NCBI RefSeq assembly: GCF_003443895.1 | Contig: NZ_QQOA01000004.1 | Coordinates: 186,001-250,000, forward strand | DNA length: 64,000 bases | Origin: Paraburkholderia phosphatilytica | Lineage (GTDB): Bacteria; Pseudomonadota; Gammaproteobacteria; Burkholderiales; Burkholderiaceae | Direction: 5' to 3' | Part shown: piece by piece, positions 1 through 8,402 of the stretch | Layout: each line of letters begins with the position of its first letter | How positions within the stretch are numbered: the first letter of the stretch is position 1 | Program-made: the position numbers and the translations under genes | The notes under the pieces: model-generated | What the model saw: the letters and a program-made list of their open reading frames with translations, nothing else | The model's database searches: none | Told to the model about the DNA's origin: nothing

Positions 1-1633
1 TCGCATAGATGACCTTTACTGCGGCCGTGTCCACACCCGTGCTGATGGTCTGGACAAGCGGGCCGCCCGCCTCGTGAAGAAGCTTCGCGAGCGCCTGCGC
101 GACTTGAGCCTTGATGCCCTTGTCCTTCGACTCCTGCACGTCGGTAATCTTGCTGAATGACTCAATGAGTTTTGCAACAAACTCTCTCAGCTCCGCGTAC
201 GGATAGCTCGACGCCTCCTTGACCTTGTCGGCGAGAACAGGGCTGTTCAGCACAAAAGAGCGCAGCAGCGGGTTCCGCGTGTCCAGTACACTTCCGCCCG
301 CCCACTTGACCAGTGCGTCGACTGCCTCTTTCCGGTCCGCAGAGCCCTCGATGCAACTCGTGAAAGTCTGCGTGTAGTGCAGCGCCGAGCGCCAGTTATC
401 CTGCTCGTAGTCGTGTTCGAACACGTTCAGAAGCGCATCGCTCGTCAACCATGCGGCGTGGTCCTGGGAAAGCGGAGCAAGCGTGGTGGCCTGCTCCTGC
501 TTCATCGCATCCGCCATCGCCTGCTGAAAGTTTGTAATCTCCTGCTGACGATAGTGGGTCGAGTACGGCTTCCATGAGTCGACATCAGCACTTGCCAATT
601 CCTTTTCCTTCTCGTCTTCGAGGCTCTTTATCTGCTTGTCCAGCATTTTGCCGCCGTCAAAGAGCGAGGCCAGACCTAGCGACTCATAGGTATTCCCCTC
701 AAGCATTGAGGTGCTTCGCTCGATGTCCTCCTTGGCCGAGGCCGTGACCGCCTTGTGCAATGCGTCGATGGCGCTTGCGGTCCAGATACCGTGCTCGTAT
801 TTGTCGAGAGCGGCGCCGAAGGCCACCCGTTGCTCGAAGTTGAGTTCCTGCGTGATGCCGACTGCGTCCCAGAGCGCGAACACCATGCCCTTGCTCGGCT
901 GGATGGTGTCCATCGCCTTTTTCAACGCTGCTGACTGCCCCGCACGGTCGTGATAGGGAAAGCAGCCCGTTAGCATTGCATCAGGATGCTTTCCGCTTCC
1001 GTACTCGTTCAGGAGGCTTTCTACCTGGTTGACGCTGGCCGAATGCGGTTGCGAGGTGTTTCCGTTGTACGCCCCGGCCGCGTCGAGCTTCTGCATTCGC
1101 TTGTCCCGGCAGCCCATGAAATTTGACGCGTACAGGTCGCGCACGGCCTTTGTCCAGAGTTCATCGCTGAACGCGAGATAGACGGTGCCAGCACTCTGGG
1201 CGTTGTCGATGGTGATGCACTGTGCGAGCTGGGCATGTCCGGGCTGATGGCAACTGAAGGGCTTCTCGAAGCTCCGGTCGATAGGAATGTCGAGCGGATA
1301 GTCGTACAGGTTTCCCTCGGCGGTCACTGCGTAGGCCTGCCATCGTTTCGTGGCTGGATAGAAGACATACACGAAGCCGTACCGCAGTGTGCGCAGGGCG
1401 TACTTCGCCCTCTTCAGACTCGTACCTGTGACGCCCGCGCCGAACGTACCCCCGACCGGGAGCACTCCGGCCGCCTTATGCGCGTTCGTGTCCGCAACGA
1501 CACCATATCGCACGGGCAGAATCGGGAGACCTTTCTTCTTGCACATGTTGCACGACCCCGCGGACGGTGTGCTCGTCTGCGAAACGTTCTGGGTGAGCTG
1601 GGTGATGTTCGCGAAATCGGTGTCGAGTGCCAT
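1..1633 (-). CDS. VasX-like type VI secretion effector, N-terminal part (runs off the window)
   Basis: The frame opens with ATG at 1633 and stays open to the left edge (544 codons read), so the C-terminus, where VasX-like toxins carry membrane-inserting segments, is missing. The N-terminus has a CxxC pair (C28, C31) followed by KKGLPILPVRYGV, the hallmark of the VasX N-terminal region and the BTH_I2691 effector family. Residues 83-91 (LRYGFVYVF) fit the hRxGhhYhh pattern of MIX effectors, with FSDELW at about 155-160 as a possible second block. The middle is helical and charged, with no catalytic motif seen. It lies 28 bp after the DUF4123 gene and downstream of vgrG, the usual order for a VgrG-delivered cargo. 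The family call is firm; pore-forming toxicity toward neighbouring cells is inferred from the family. Confidence 0.85.
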   Translation of the reverse strand, partial: MALDTDFANITQLTQNVSQTSTPSAGSCNMCKKKGLPILPVRYGVVADTNAHKAAGVLPVGGTFGAGVTGTSLKRAKYALRTLRYGFVYVFYPATKRWQAYAVTAEGNLYDYPLDIPIDRSFEKPFSCHQPGHAQLAQCITIDNAQSAGTVYLAFSDELWTKAVRDLYASNFMGCRDKRMQKLDAAGAYNGNTSQPHSASVNQVESLLNEYGSGKHPDAMLTGCFPYHDRAGQSAALKKAMDTIQPSKGMVFALWDAVGITQELNFEQRVAFGAALDKYEHGIWTASAIDALHKAVTASAKEDIERSTSMLEGNTYESLGLASLFDGGKMLDKQIKSLEDEKEKELASADVDSWKPYSTHYRQQEITNFQQAMADAMKQEQATTLAPLSQDHAAWLTSDALLNVFEHDYEQDNWRSALHYTQTFTSCIEGSADRKEAVDALVKWAGGSVLDTRNPLLRSFVLNSPVLADKVKEASSYPYAELREFVAKLIESFSKITDVQESKDKGIKAQVAQALAKLLHEAGGPLVQTISTGVDTAAVKVIYA

Positions 1634-1661
1634 TCGTTTTCTCTTTTTACGGGCGCGTTGC

Positions 1662-2465
1662 CTACTGGTACTGAATGCTCTCGCGAGCAATCGTCTCCCA
1701 GTCGCTGGGGCCCCAGTTCGCGACTGAATTGACGTAGGACTGCTCCGGCGCCTGCAGAATCGTCCTGATTCTCGGGTGACGGTCGAAGTACGGCGAGACG
1801 AGCAGCCCGTGCAGTGCGAACGCCTGGAGGTCTGCACCGTCCAGCATGTAGGCAATGCCCTTTGCGAACTGCACATCAAGCAGCGTCGGCGTGTCCGGTG
1901 GCGTCGTCGCCCGGTTGGCGCGCAGCATGTCCAGCGCGCGCTGCACGAGTTCGATTCGCCCGATGCGGCTGAACTGCTCTGGCGTGACCACGAAGGCGCC
2001 CTCCGACTTTCCTGTGACCTTTACTGTCGTCCATTCGCCAGCAGGGTCCAGAAATTTCCACGACTGCACGGGCCCGAGCAGCGCGTCGAACTGCTCCTTC
2101 CTGAGGATGCGGCTCAGGTGCGAGAACACGCGCGGATCGTGATAGCGGAATACCGCTGTGTCGCGGCCATCCGGCCGGTCAACGAGGAGCTGGTCGGCCA
2201 GATGCTGCTGCACGCGGCCCGTCGCGCTGTCGGACGTGACAATCGCGCAGATGATTGGCGGCGCACGTCGCTGGTGGCGGAGGGCCGCCACTTTCCGGAG
2301 CACCGGCAGTTGCTCAGCTGGATGTTCAGCACAGTACAGCACCGGAACAACGCCCTCGAGTTCAGGGCGATCGGCCGGCACCAGTTCGCCGATTTCATAA
2401 ACGGGAGGCGCGTCAGACAGCTCGAGCTTCCCGTTGGCGGGTTCAACGATAACGTAATGGACCAT
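1662..2465 (-). CDS. DUF4123 type VI effector chaperone/adaptor
   Basis: This 267-residue protein lies between vgrG and the effector. DUF4123 (Tap/Tec) proteins hold an effector and load it onto the VgrG tip before secretion. The middle contains FRYHDPRVFSHLSRIL and then LLGPVQSWKFLDPAGEW, which match the conserved DUF4123 core (a 'Y/HDPRV' block, then a 'GPV..W' block). No signal peptide or membrane segment is seen, as expected for a cytoplasmic chaperone. The start at 2465 lies 9 bp after the vgrG stop, consistent with one transcript. Its partner is most likely the adjacent VasX-like protein; that pairing is inferred from position. Confidence 0.85.
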   Translation of the reverse strand: MVHYVIVEPANGKLELSDAPPVYEIGELVPADRPELEGVVPVLYCAEHPAEQLPVLRKVAALRHQRRAPPIICAIVTSDSATGRVQQHLADQLLVDRPDGRDTAVFRYHDPRVFSHLSRILRKEQFDALLGPVQSWKFLDPAGEWTTVKVTGKSEGAFVVTPEQFSRIGRIELVQRALDMLRANRATTPPDTPTLLDVQFAKGIAYMLDGADLQAFALHGLLVSPYFDRHPRIRTILQAPEQSYVNSVANWGPSDWETIARESIQYQ

Positions 2466-2474
2466 GGCGAGCCC

Positions 2475-5024
2475 CTACACGAGCGCCGAGCCGGCCTGCG
2501 CCGCTGCCGCGAACTGCTGCGCGCACGACTTGGACGGCGACGCCTGCGCAGCTGCATTCGCGCTCTCGGGGCCTTCGAACGACAGCGGACTGCCCTTGAC
2601 TTCCACCAGCCCCGGAGCGTGGATGAAGATTTTCCCCTCGGCGATGCGAATCGTTGCGCCGCCGGCAGTGAGCGTGATTTCCTTCTGGGCTGTCACGTTC
2701 ACGGAGTCGGAGGTGGATACGACCTTCAGCGTTTTGTCCGCCGTGAGTTCGATGTTGTCGGACTGCGCCTGGATTTCGACCTTCCCCTTGGCCGCGAAGA
2801 ACTTCATGCCCGCGCTCTGCACGAAGAAGCTCAGCTTCTCGCCGACGCTCGCAATCCACGATTTCGCCACTGCGACATACGTGTTCTCGCCACTGACCAG
2901 GTTGACATGCCGGGTCGCTGTTGCGTGCAGCGTCTGCTGGGTCGAGAGACCCATCCCGGAAGGGCTCGCGAGCAAGATGATGGGTTCCGAGAAGGCATTC
3001 GCGGTACCGGTGCCTCCACCGTCCGTGCGCCCACCGGACGCACTTGCCTGCGCGTTGCTCTGCGTTGCGGCGGCGAAGTCCTTGATGTCGTTCTGGGCAT
3101 CGTCCAGGCTCTCAGCCTTCGCGTCCGTTGCTGCCATCGAGCGCCGCTGGATGACCGCGCTTGAGTCGAGCAGGTGCTGTGTGGCTTCCTTCGTGTCGAG
3201 CTGCTGGCTCGTCGTACCGCCCCGCGCATACGTCGTGACGTAAAGGCCTTGGCCAGCGCGCACCGCGCCGAACGAACTGGTCTTCATCTCGAACCCGTTG
3301 CCCAGATAGCTGCCGCGGGTGTTGCCGTCGTGGTTGATGAGATATCCGACGTGGAGGTATGAGTCGGCCGTCGAGCTGTAAATCTGAGCCCTCGACTGCG
3401 AGGTCGAATCGTCAAAAACGAGCTGGTTAAAGCCCTGCCCGCTGTACTCCTTCGACTTGAATCCCGACAGCAGACCGTTCGTATTCCAGTGTGGCGTGTT
3501 GGTCGAGTGGAACAGCACACCGGTGATGACGGGCTTGTCGCAATCCCCTTCAAGATAGCCGATGGCTACCTCCTGACCTGTCCGCGGAACGAACACCGAC
3601 CCGAAGTTGTTCCCTGCCGCCGGCGCGACGACCCGGACCCAGCACGAGGCCGATGCGTCCTTGCTGTTCAGCCGGTCCCAGTGCATCTGCACCTTCACCC
3701 GATTCAAGGCATCGGTGTACACCTCCTCGCCCGACGGTCCGACGACCGTGGCCGTCTGCATGTGCATGACGGGCTTGCGGTGCTCGAACGGACTGCGATA
3801 CGGCACGAAGCGGCGCTGCGCCTCGATTTCCACCAGGAAGAAACTCTCGCCGCCGAGCGGGTCCTTCGTAGTGAACAGCGACTGCTCCTCCCGGTGCTCG
3901 GCGCGCACGCGAGCGAGCGTGCGCTGCAGACTGTGGGGAAACGGACGGCTGTTACCGAGCGGCAAGTTGTTCTGAATGTACCAGCGGGTCGCGACGACAG
4001 CGAACTGCTGGTTTTCCTGCGAGTCGTCGTCGTGCTCGGGGTGGTCTTTGAGCGTGAACGTGCGCCCGATATCCATGCCCTGCACGCTGCCGACGCCGTA
4101 AAAGCGCTTCGTGCGCGAAGCCAGTTCCTCGGCGCGGATGCGTGCGGCCTTGTCGCCCTGGTCGACATCCTGCCCGGCAGGGAAGCTGTAGTGGCCGCCG
4201 TACTCATAGACCTCGAGGCTGTCCGGCACCTCGCCCTGCTTCGCCTGCGACAGCGCCGAGCGCTCCTTCGGGCGTGCCGGCGTTTTATAGTCCGCAGTAC
4301 GAAAGCCGTAGCGCACGCTCTGCGTGGTTCGCTCGCTGCCCCATTCGACCATCGTGTTTGTCTGGCCCTTGCGGTCAGCGCGATAGAACGACACCTGCTC
4401 CGGATCCAAAGGCTTGCAGTTCGCGAGGTTGTCCGTGATGACGACCGTGTGCGATTTGCCATCGGACGACTGCTCCACGTAGCTGAACCAGCCTTCGGAC
4501 TCCAGGAGGCGATGGACGAAGTTGTCGTCGGATTCGTACTGCGTGCAGTAGGACCGCTTCATGCCAACGTCACGCGTGGCGAAACGGTACTTGCCACGTG
4601 CGAACGGGTGTCCGTTGAAGACCTGCGTGAGTATGTCAGTCGTCGACTGCTCCTGGAAGATGCGCGCGTCCCTCCGGAACTGCAGGAACGTCATCCACGA
4701 CCCGAACGAAAGCTGGTAGTAGGTCAGGCCGCCATCTCCGCCCAGCCTTCTCGTCGCGAAGACGTAGCCGTGCCATGGGAGATAGGTCTGGTCCGCCTGA
4801 AGCAGCCACATCGTGACCGGCTGGCCCATCAGGCTCTTCAACTCAACCGCTTTCTCCTTCGCAACGACATCGACCGTAAACGCCATGTCCCGGCCCAGAC
4901 GCGACTCGCCCATGACCCGTTGCGGCAACAGCGCCTGCGCACCTAAGGGAGTATCCAGGATGACCGCTCTGTGTGACTGCTCGATTCCGGCGCTCGATAG
5001 CACCGAATAGGCGGATTGACCCAT
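2475..5024 (-). CDS. vgrG: Type VI secretion spike protein VgrG (TssI)
   Basis: This is a trimeric spike protein that caps the Hcp tube and carries effectors. I chose the ATG at 5024 (MGQSAYSVLSSAG...), giving 849 residues; a longer frame upstream reads through the AT-rich leader. The order of parts is a gp27-like N-terminal half, a gp5-like OB block (VKVQMHWDR, then SCWVRVVAPAAGNNFG and FVPRTGQEVAIGYLEGD) and a DUF2345 beta-helix tail with repeated short strands ending in IFIHAPGLVEVKG. A short Ala/Ser-rich tail ends in SALV. There is no obvious enzymatic C-terminal extension, so its cargo is probably non-covalent, namely the two genes downstream. No other type VI core genes are in the window, so this looks like an orphan vgrG island. 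Confidence 0.95.
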   Translation of the reverse strand: MGQSAYSVLSSAGIEQSHRAVILDTPLGAQALLPQRVMGESRLGRDMAFTVDVVAKEKAVELKSLMGQPVTMWLLQADQTYLPWHGYVFATRRLGGDGGLTYYQLSFGSWMTFLQFRRDARIFQEQSTTDILTQVFNGHPFARGKYRFATRDVGMKRSYCTQYESDDNFVHRLLESEGWFSYVEQSSDGKSHTVVITDNLANCKPLDPEQVSFYRADRKGQTNTMVEWGSERTTQSVRYGFRTADYKTPARPKERSALSQAKQGEVPDSLEVYEYGGHYSFPAGQDVDQGDKAARIRAEELASRTKRFYGVGSVQGMDIGRTFTLKDHPEHDDDSQENQQFAVVATRWYIQNNLPLGNSRPFPHSLQRTLARVRAEHREEQSLFTTKDPLGGESFFLVEIEAQRRFVPYRSPFEHRKPVMHMQTATVVGPSGEEVYTDALNRVKVQMHWDRLNSKDASASCWVRVVAPAAGNNFGSVFVPRTGQEVAIGYLEGDCDKPVITGVLFHSTNTPHWNTNGLLSGFKSKEYSGQGFNQLVFDDSTSQSRAQIYSSTADSYLHVGYLINHDGNTRGSYLGNGFEMKTSSFGAVRAGQGLYVTTYARGGTTSQQLDTKEATQHLLDSSAVIQRRSMAATDAKAESLDDAQNDIKDFAAATQSNAQASASGGRTDGGGTGTANAFSEPIILLASPSGMGLSTQQTLHATATRHVNLVSGENTYVAVAKSWIASVGEKLSFFVQSAGMKFFAAKGKVEIQAQSDNIELTADKTLKVVSTSDSVNVTAQKEITLTAGGATIRIAEGKIFIHAPGLVEVKGSPLSFEGPESANAAAQASPSKSCAQQFAAAAQAGSALV

Positions 5025-5317
5025 TATGAATATCCCCGTTGATGCGACGTTCTTGAAGAGCAGAATCTTAAATTGAAAAATCGCGTTCGCACAACGCGAG
5101 AATCGCAATTTAAACCTCTTTTAAAACATGCGAAAAGCAAAAAGAAGAAATATATTCCACATCGCTTGGCTGTCACTTATCCATAGCGTAGTTTTTACTG
5201 AATGATTGCAGCCAATAAGATCCTTGCGGCTACAAGTTCTTAACTTTAAAGAAGACGGCTCGGCACGTGCGCAATGAAAGACGTCGTTCGGTCAAATCCG
5301 CAACCTTTTGCAAATAA
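5025..5317. promoter_or_regulatory. AT-rich intergenic region carrying the vgrG promoter
   Basis: About 290 bp without a convincing gene lie between vgrG (leftward) and the effector remnant (rightward). The stretch is clearly more AT-rich than the coding DNA on both sides, with several A/T runs around 5100-5160 and 5235-5250. It must contain the vgrG promoter, but I cannot pick a confident -35/-10 pair. High AT is typical of horizontally acquired regulatory DNA bound by H-NS-like proteins; that is inference. Confidence 0.5.
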
Positions 5318-5728
5318 ATCACCACCGGGCGAGGCTGTCATTCGCATCAGATATCTACATCTACGTCCAAGGACAATGCCTCGATTGCCATCATGGAGAA
5401 ATGCGGGCCGTACGTTGAAGTATTCGGTCGCGCGGTCGGAGTTGCAGCGGGTCTGGTTGGCACATGGCATGACTTCAAGCAATTCCAGTCAGAGCGGAAA
5501 GCCGGCCATGGCGCGTTGGCATGGCTGCATTTCGGCTCTGCAACTGCAAGTCTGCTTCTATGTGTTGCTACTATTGCTGAAGCAACGGTTCTTATCTTGC
5601 CGCCCATTATTCTTGTACTGATTGTCAACGGTATCCTGATAGCGCGGAAGGTGCACCACGAAATCGACGAATGGATCAGCAAGTATGTCTTCGGTACTGG
5701 AGATGAGAAACTCTCGGCGCAGGACTAA
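5318..5728 (+). pseudogene. Orphan C-terminal fragment of a VasX-like effector
   Basis: The frame opens just after a TAA at 5315 and has no ATG until 5393, yet the stretch before that ATG (SKDNASIAI) already reads like family sequence. What follows (GRAVGVAAGLVGTWHDF, a long hydrophobic segment at about 5525-5640, then EIDEWISKYVFGTG) resembles the extreme C-terminus of VasX/BTH_I2691-type effectors: a GR..G..AG block, transmembrane hairpin, then a 'W(L/I)..C/YxFG' end. The missing head and absent ribosome binding site suggest a displaced C-terminus, not a stand-alone gene. An alternative is a 111-residue membrane protein made from 5393. Confidence 0.6.
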
Positions 5729-5768
5729 CGCAAGCAGTTCGAAGCCCTGAAATCGTAGGCGAGGGACT

Positions 5769-5991
5769 ATGGCGGTTGACCACATGACGAGGGTGACCTT
5801 GAATCTCCCGACTGACGACGACGAAGCTGCGCCGCGTCGATGTTCACATGCCTGCCGCCGACGCAGCTGCGGACGCCCATACGGTGTTTGGGATGAACGA
5901 CGTCTACCTTGAGGATCTCGAAAGCATTCTCTTCACGCAAGACCAGTCGTTCGCGGAAGAGCAGAAGGCGTACAACGGATTGGGAGCATAA
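5769..5991 (+). pseudogene. Frameshifted N-terminal remnant of a DUF6708 gene
   Basis: From the ATG at 5769 the reading starts MAVDHMTRVTLNLPTDDDEAA and then needs a frame change near 5820 to continue as VDVHMPAADAAADAH, VFGMNDVYLED. The block VFGM(N/S)DxxLE recurs in the intact DUF6708 protein just downstream (VFGMSDACLE), so this appears to be the head of a second copy. Right after VYLE the reading switches to DLESILFTQ, which is encoded by a 27-bp exact copy of the rsuA-like gene start at 8405, and it ends at TAA 5991. In isolation the last part would read as a 47-residue ORF from 5848. Confidence 0.55.
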
Positions 5992-5993
5992 CA

Positions 5994-6941
5994 ATGGCAT
6001 GGGATGGTGTGTTCTGGGTGAAGCTCCGCCAGCAGCTCACCGATGAGGAAAAAAAACGGCAGCTCAAGGCCGATGCGCCGGCAAGCAGCAAGCCGAAGAC
6101 CGACTATTCGGTATTTGGGATGAGCGACGCATGTCTCGAAACCACCAATGTTGCGTACGTGCAGCGTGGAATACTGACGTACGGCTGCATTTTCATCCTG
6201 GCGATGGGGGTCCTCTTCGTCGGTACGGCGATATGGGCGATATCGAATCCACCTCCCAATACGCACGGGGCTGAACTGGCGCTGGCCATGGCTTTCATGG
6301 TGTGCTACATGCTGTTTGGATGCGGCGTCGTACTCGTGTCGCTCTGGGGTTTTCATCAGGAAAACTTCACCTGGACCAGAATCCCGATTTGCTTCAATCG
6401 AAAGACACGCATGGTCTACGCCTTCCGTGGCGCAGGCTCGAAAAGCGTTATTTCTGTTCCTTGGGACAAGGCGTTCTTTTTTATCGAGAAGCGCGCTAAA
6501 GACCCGATTTCGCGCGGAACGCCGTATGGACTGCGTTGCCATGTTCTTGACGACCAGGGCTGTGTGAAACAGTCCTTCTCCTTCGGTCGGCGGGTGTACA
6601 CCGTTGACGACGAGACAACTGAAAATGGTCGCTCAATTGTCCACGAACTAAATGACCAGTTTGAGTTCATTCGTCTGTACATGGAAGGCGGCCCGTCGGC
6701 CGTCCCGGCTCTCGACCTAGTTCCGACCGCCGTGTCACTAAGCAATAGCTGGAAGCTGGTCTTTCGCGACGACAGGGCGCTACTTGCCGAGGGCAACATT
6801 GTTGCCAGCTCTCTCGTCTGGTTGCTGAAGCCGTTCTTGATGTTGATGGTAATTCTGCACTACATCGGCATGCGCACAAGTCGCGAACCGGTCTGGCCGG
6901 CGGACATCAATGCGGGCCCAGCGTCGCTCGTCCGAGCCTAG
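5994..6941 (+). CDS. DUF6708 membrane protein, putative type VI immunity protein
   Basis: This 315-residue protein has a GGGAG-like ribosome binding site 8-12 bp before its ATG. The N-terminus is soluble and charged. Two hydrophobic segments follow at about residues 62-84 and 94-120, then a soluble domain starting TWTRIPICFNRKTRMVYAF, and a last hydrophobic stretch near 271-293. The 'R.R...Y' block after two membrane segments is typical of DUF6708 proteins, which are usually found beside VasX-like effectors. An inner-membrane immunity role against a membrane-active toxin fits the topology and the neighbourhood but is inferred. It is divergent from the vgrG operon, so it would be made independently. 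Confidence 0.7.
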   Translation: MAWDGVFWVKLRQQLTDEEKKRQLKADAPASSKPKTDYSVFGMSDACLETTNVAYVQRGILTYGCIFILAMGVLFVGTAIWAISNPPPNTHGAELALAMAFMVCYMLFGCGVVLVSLWGFHQENFTWTRIPICFNRKTRMVYAFRGAGSKSVISVPWDKAFFFIEKRAKDPISRGTPYGLRCHVLDDQGCVKQSFSFGRRVYTVDDETTENGRSIVHELNDQFEFIRLYMEGGPSAVPALDLVPTAVSLSNSWKLVFRDDRALLAEGNIVASSLVWLLKPFLMLMVILHYIGMRTSREPVWPADINAGPASLVRA

Positions 6942-6996
6942 TCCATGGATGCAGGAGCAAGCTTTCAATCACGACCTTGCGACCACGCGCCACGTT

Positions 6997-8271
6997 CTAC
7001 ACCACCTGCACGCCATCGGGAATCTGCTCGAGCCGCGCGACCGCGGACACCAGGATGATCGCCGCCTGCACGGCGAACATCGCCGTCGCTGCGATCAGAC
7101 ATGCGCTCACGCCGAAGTGTCCGCTGATGGTCGCGCCGAGCAGCGCGCCGAGCGGCCGCGCACCGTACGTCGCAGTGCTGTTGAGTGCCGACACGCGACC
7201 CATCATCCGCGACGGCGTTATCGCCTGGCGCAGCGTCGTCGACCCGACGGTCCACAGGATCGGTCCTGCGCCCACCAGGAAGAAGCTCAGCGTCGCGAGC
7301 CAGAACGACGGCACGACGAGCGTCGACGTCATCACGAGCGATGCGGCGAGCCCGCACAACGGTCCGATCGTCAGCGTACGGCCGAACGCGAGGCGACGCG
7401 CAACCGACGGCGCCGCGAGCGCGCCGCACACCATCCCCACGCCGTACGCGCCGAGCGTCACGCCCACGGCCGATGCGCCGAGCCCGAGCCGATGCACGGC
7501 ATACGGCACGTAGATCGCCTGCAGGATGAAGAAGCCGACGTTGAAGAACACCGCGGTGGCGAGCATCGGCCGCAACAGCGCGTCGCGCATCACGAAGCTC
7601 GCGCCTTCGCGCAGTTCGCCGACGAAGTGACGCCGCGCCACCGGCTCGCGCGGCGGCTCACGCAGACCCGCGAGCAGCACGACGGCGAGCGTCGACAGCA
7701 CCGCCGCGCAGCCGTACGCGGACTTCGCGCCGATCGCGCCGACCAGCACGCCGCCCAGTGCCGGCCCCGCCGAATACGCGACGCTGCGCGCCAGTTCGAG
7801 CCGCCCGTTCGCCGCCGGCAACTGCGCACGCTCGACAAGCGACGGCACCAGCGCGGGCGCCGCGACACTGAACGCAACGGTGCCGCTCGCACCGATGAAA
7901 CCGAGCACAGCAAGCCACGTCATCGACAGATGATGTACCGACAACAACAGCAGCACGCCCAGCATCGCGACCACGCGCAGCGCTTCGGCGCCAGTCATCA
8001 ACGAGCGGCGCGAGCGGCGATCGGCCCAGACGCCGAGCGGAATCGACAGCAGCAGGAACGGCAAGGTCTGCGCGGTCTGCAGCCAGCCGGTGTCGCGCGC
8101 ACCCGCGCCGAGCGCGAACACCGCGACGAGCGGCGCGGCCGCGAGGCTGATCTGCTCGGCGCATTGCGCGGCGAGATTCGACCACGCGAGGCGCTGGAAT
8201 ATCGGCGGCAACGGATCGCCGACGGACGAACGAACAAAACGGTTGAAGCGGTTGAAGCGGACGGAACGCAT
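6997..8271 (-). CDS. Major facilitator superfamily transporter (MFS_3/EntS-like)
   Basis: This 424-residue transporter starts at the ATG at 8271, which has a GGAGG ribosome binding site (8279-8283 on the minus strand); a longer frame to 8373 would run over the rsuA promoter. The protein has about twelve hydrophobic segments and the MFS loop motif GVWADRRSRRSLM between helices 2 and 3, with related NGRLELARSVAYSAGPALGG in the MFS_3 position. Members of this subgroup export siderophores or drugs; the substrate here cannot be read from sequence. It is divergent from the pseudouridine synthase, with 131 bp between the starts. The codons before residue 12 contain a short NRFNRF repeat made by a tandem DNA repeat. 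Confidence 0.85.
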   Translation of the reverse strand: MRSVRFNRFNRFVRSSVGDPLPPIFQRLAWSNLAAQCAEQISLAAAPLVAVFALGAGARDTGWLQTAQTLPFLLLSIPLGVWADRRSRRSLMTGAEALRVVAMLGVLLLLSVHHLSMTWLAVLGFIGASGTVAFSVAAPALVPSLVERAQLPAANGRLELARSVAYSAGPALGGVLVGAIGAKSAYGCAAVLSTLAVVLLAGLREPPREPVARRHFVGELREGASFVMRDALLRPMLATAVFFNVGFFILQAIYVPYAVHRLGLGASAVGVTLGAYGVGMVCGALAAPSVARRLAFGRTLTIGPLCGLAASLVMTSTLVVPSFWLATLSFFLVGAGPILWTVGSTTLRQAITPSRMMGRVSALNSTATYGARPLGALLGATISGHFGVSACLIAATAMFAVQAAIILVSAVARLEQIPDGVQVV

Positions 8272-8368
8272 GCGGGACCTCCGATGAAGAATGACGCCTT
8301 CATCGTCGGCGTTCGCGCGTTCGCGCGCGCTCCGGTTCTTGCGCTTCAATCCGGAGAATTCACGCCTG

Positions 8369-8374
8369 TACAAT
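8369..8374 (+). promoter_or_regulatory. Probable -10 element of the rsuA-like gene
   Basis: TACAAT preceded directly by TG lies 29 bp before the ATG at 8403, with TTCAAT at 8345-8350 as a weak -35 at 18 bp spacing. Transcription starting near 8381 would exclude the in-frame ATG at 8373, which supports 8403 as the start. Confidence 0.45.
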
Positions 8375-8402
8375 GCGCAGCATTGCCAGCATCACGCCGT
8401 TC

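Noticed and set aside
3489..4946. A 485-codon plus-strand frame opposite vgrG
   Set aside because: Antisense shadow; the VgrG reading has all expected domains.
8228..8262. Tandem GGTTGAAGC repeats at the start of the MFS gene
   Set aside because: Only two or three copies inside codons; too short to be a regulatory array.
8373..8402. Upstream in-frame ATG for the rsuA-like gene
   Set aside because: It lies inside the likely -10 element, and family members start at MDLE.
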